From: CAYVUV01 sp964455095
Lineage (GTDB): Bacteria > Desulfobacterota > Binatia > HRBIN30 > CADEER01
Assembly: GCA_964455095.1 (NCBI GenBank)
Contig: CAYVUV010000273.1
Span: 1-7,599, forward strand
DNA: 7,599 nt
Direction of reading: 5' to 3'
Part shown: positions 6,699-7,599 of the stretch, piece after piece
How the letters are laid out: every line of letters begins with the position of its first letter
Numbering within the stretch: the stretch's first letter is position 1
Notes under the pieces: model-generated
The model's input: only the letters and a program-made list of their open reading frames with translations
Told to the model about the DNA's origin: nothing
Database searches by the model: none
Made by a program: the position numbers and the translations under genes

Positions 6699-7308
6699 TG
6701 CACGTCGTGTCCTCCTTTCTGACCGGAGACGAGTTGTCTCCGCTCCGGCAGTGCACCGCGCCCCGTTCGGTCACGACGTACTCGAGCCGAACATCCCATG
6801 GATCACCGGGCACCACGGGGCACTGCTGGAAGGCGTATCCGAGGCCGACCGGGCAGACGCGCCCAGCCAGGTCCCCGAGGCTGCGATCGTAGAAGCCGCC
6901 GCCGCGACCCAGCCGTGTGCCCGTCTCGTCGAAGGCGACGAGGGGCACGAAGGCGATCGCGCGGGCTTCATCCCGCAGCGCCAATTTTTCACCAATGGGA
7001 ACCGGGATGCCGAACCGGCCCGGAACCAGCGGAGCGCCGGGGCGGTGCTCGGCGAACTCCATGCTCGGCCCCTCGACGCGCGGGAGGTAGACCCGTTTGC
7101 CCGCCGCCCAGGCGCGTTCGATCAACGCCGCCGTCGGCACCTCGCCGTCACTGGCCACATAGGCCAGCACGACCGCGGCAGCGCGGTACGGCGCGGCGGT
7201 GTCGGTCCAGGCGAGCACGGCGCGCCCCGCCGCGGCCGCCTCGTCGGGCGACACGGCGTCCCGCCGGCGGCGCATGCTCTGCCGAATTGCGTGCTTGGTG
7301 CCGTTCAT
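6610..7308 (-). CDS. fau: 5-formyltetrahydrofolate cyclo-ligase, with extended C-terminus
   Basis: This enzyme uses ATP to convert 5-formyl-THF to 5,10-methenyl-THF, returning a storage/inhibitory folate to one-carbon metabolism in the cytoplasm. The product is 232 residues from the ATG at 7308; a GTG at 7317 is also possible, and neither has a good ribosome site. Family features: a basic N-terminal helix with RRRR (about 13-16); SDGE (53-56); GIPVP (100-104); the nucleotide-binding signature VAFDETGTRLGRGGGFYDR (about 124-142); and a final strand LEYVVTERG (175-183). Family similarity ends there, at the normal length near 185-190 residues. The remaining 49 or so residues are low-complexity, Arg/Gly/Asp-rich and not recognisable. 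They cover the rny ribosome site and 89 bases of rny, and probably are translated former intergenic DNA. In many proteobacteria this gene follows zapA and 6S RNA; neither is recognisable here. Confidence 0.93.
   Translation of the reverse strand: MNGTKHAIRQSMRRRRDAVSPDEAAAAGRAVLAWTDTAAPYRAAAVVLAYVASDGEVPTAALIERAWAAGKRVYLPRVEGPSMEFAEHRPGAPLVPGRFGIPVPIGEKLALRDEARAIAFVPLVAFDETGTRLGRGGGFYDRSLGDLAGRVCPVGLGYAFQQCPVVPGDPWDVRLEYVVTERGAVHCRSGDNSSPVRKEDTTCNGLPIDDGRQSRRGRGTGLRAGLFPAPAE
6711..6717 (-). promoter_or_regulatory. Strong Shine-Dalgarno site of rny, inside fau
   Basis: AAGGAGG on the minus strand is the best ribosome-binding match in the window. It lies 12 bases before the rny ATG, longer than the usual 5-9, and within the fau reading frame. 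Ribosomes translating the fau tail must cross it, which may couple or interfere with rny initiation. Confidence 0.7.
6724..6742 (-). other. Small perfect hairpin ahead of the rny ribosome site
   Basis: Arms of 7 bp (6724-6730 and 6736-6742, CGGAGAC / GTCTCCG on the minus strand) enclose a 5-base loop. The hairpin ends six bases before the run containing AAGGAGG. It falls where fau family similarity stops, so it looks like an old intergenic element. No T run follows, so it is not an intrinsic terminator. A role in mRNA stability or rny translation is inference. Confidence 0.4.
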
Positions 7309-7599
7309 CCCGTTCACTTCTCGAACCGGGACGGGGGCACTGGCAGTCGGATTTCTAGGTCACGCGGTAGAAAACAATCTCACGGGGAATCGGGAGCTTC
7401 GATCAAGAACTCTGTTGTCCACATCGGCCGCTCGGCCCTGCCGGCGGCCCGCCTCCAAATCGTTTGCACTCCCTCGAGCACCTGGAAGTTCGTGACTGAG
7501 ATTCCCTTCCCCACCACCGTCACCCTCAACCGATCTGTCATCACCGGCCGGCGCATCCCAAACATACTGCTCGTCGCGCTGCCGGTTTCTCCACCCGTT
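7309..7599 (-). other. Unassigned leader upstream of fau with one open frame
   Basis: No recognisable gene lies in these 291 bases. One minus-strand frame is open from the right edge to a TGA at 7380; it could be the last 70 or so codons of an upstream gene or a 53-codon ORF starting at the internal ATG at 7541 (MTDRLRVTVVGKG...). Its sequence matches nothing I know, and a second minus frame is open almost as far, so coding is weakly supported. A GC-rich hairpin (7426-7449; 6 bp, a one-base bulge, 3 bp, 5-base loop) and a more AT-rich patch (about 7353-7385, with TAGAAA as a possible -10) are present. In related bacteria zapA and 6S RNA sit here, but I could not fold a convincing 6S RNA by eye. 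Confidence 0.25.

Noticed and set aside
7320..7350. GGTTCGAG on the minus strand resembling a tRNA T-loop
   Set aside because: The flanking bases do not form a T-stem, and no acceptor or anticodon arm could be found.
7380..7541. Short minus frame beginning MTDRLRVTVVGKG, vaguely like the start of ZapA
   Set aside because: Only the first dozen residues resemble ZapA. The rest does not, the length is too short, and another frame is equally open.

Overview
This is a GC-rich (roughly two thirds G+C by eye), gene-dense bacterial window. All supported genes lie on the minus strand, so the transcriptional order runs from the right edge to the left edge. Reading that way: an unassigned leader (about 7309-7599), 5-formyltetrahydrofolate cyclo-ligase (fau), ribonuclease Y (rny), a YmdB-type metallophosphodiesterase, tyrosyl-tRNA synthetase (tyrS), a class II aldolase/epimerase-type enzyme, a stand-alone DGQHR-domain protein related to DndB, and the first 340 residues of a multi-spanning membrane protein resembling GT-C/PMT-type glycosyltransferases that runs off the left edge.

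The block fau-rny-ymdB-tyrS looks like a chromosomal housekeeping neighbourhood. RNase Y followed by YmdB is a pairing known from Firmicutes and from deltaproteobacterial-grade phyla. With the high GC and the KMSKS-type TyrRS, I infer a Gram-negative bacterium of the Desulfobacterota, Myxococcota or Binatota kind. No taxonomic marker in the window settles this.

The layout is compact. tyrS and ymdB share an ATGA stop/start overlap. The fau frame runs 89 bases into rny, and the strong rny ribosome-binding site lies inside the fau tail behind a small hairpin. Between rny and ymdB is an almost perfect nested inverted repeat (5043-5102). In the minus direction it is followed by a T-rich run, so it resembles an intrinsic terminator. 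On the plus strand its inner hairpin carries a GTAG foot like that of REP elements. Further left, the DGQHR gene has its own Shine-Dalgarno site, a plausible sigma70-like promoter and a 10-base perfect palindrome near the predicted transcription start, so it may be a separate, regulated unit.

The left half (aldolase, DGQHR protein, membrane glycosyltransferase-like protein) looks more accessory than the right half. I see no tRNA, rRNA, CRISPR array, insertion sequence or attachment site. I see no complete DNA-modification or defence operon around the DGQHR gene inside the window. The most interesting items are the lone DGQHR protein with its putative operator and the nested repeat after rny.
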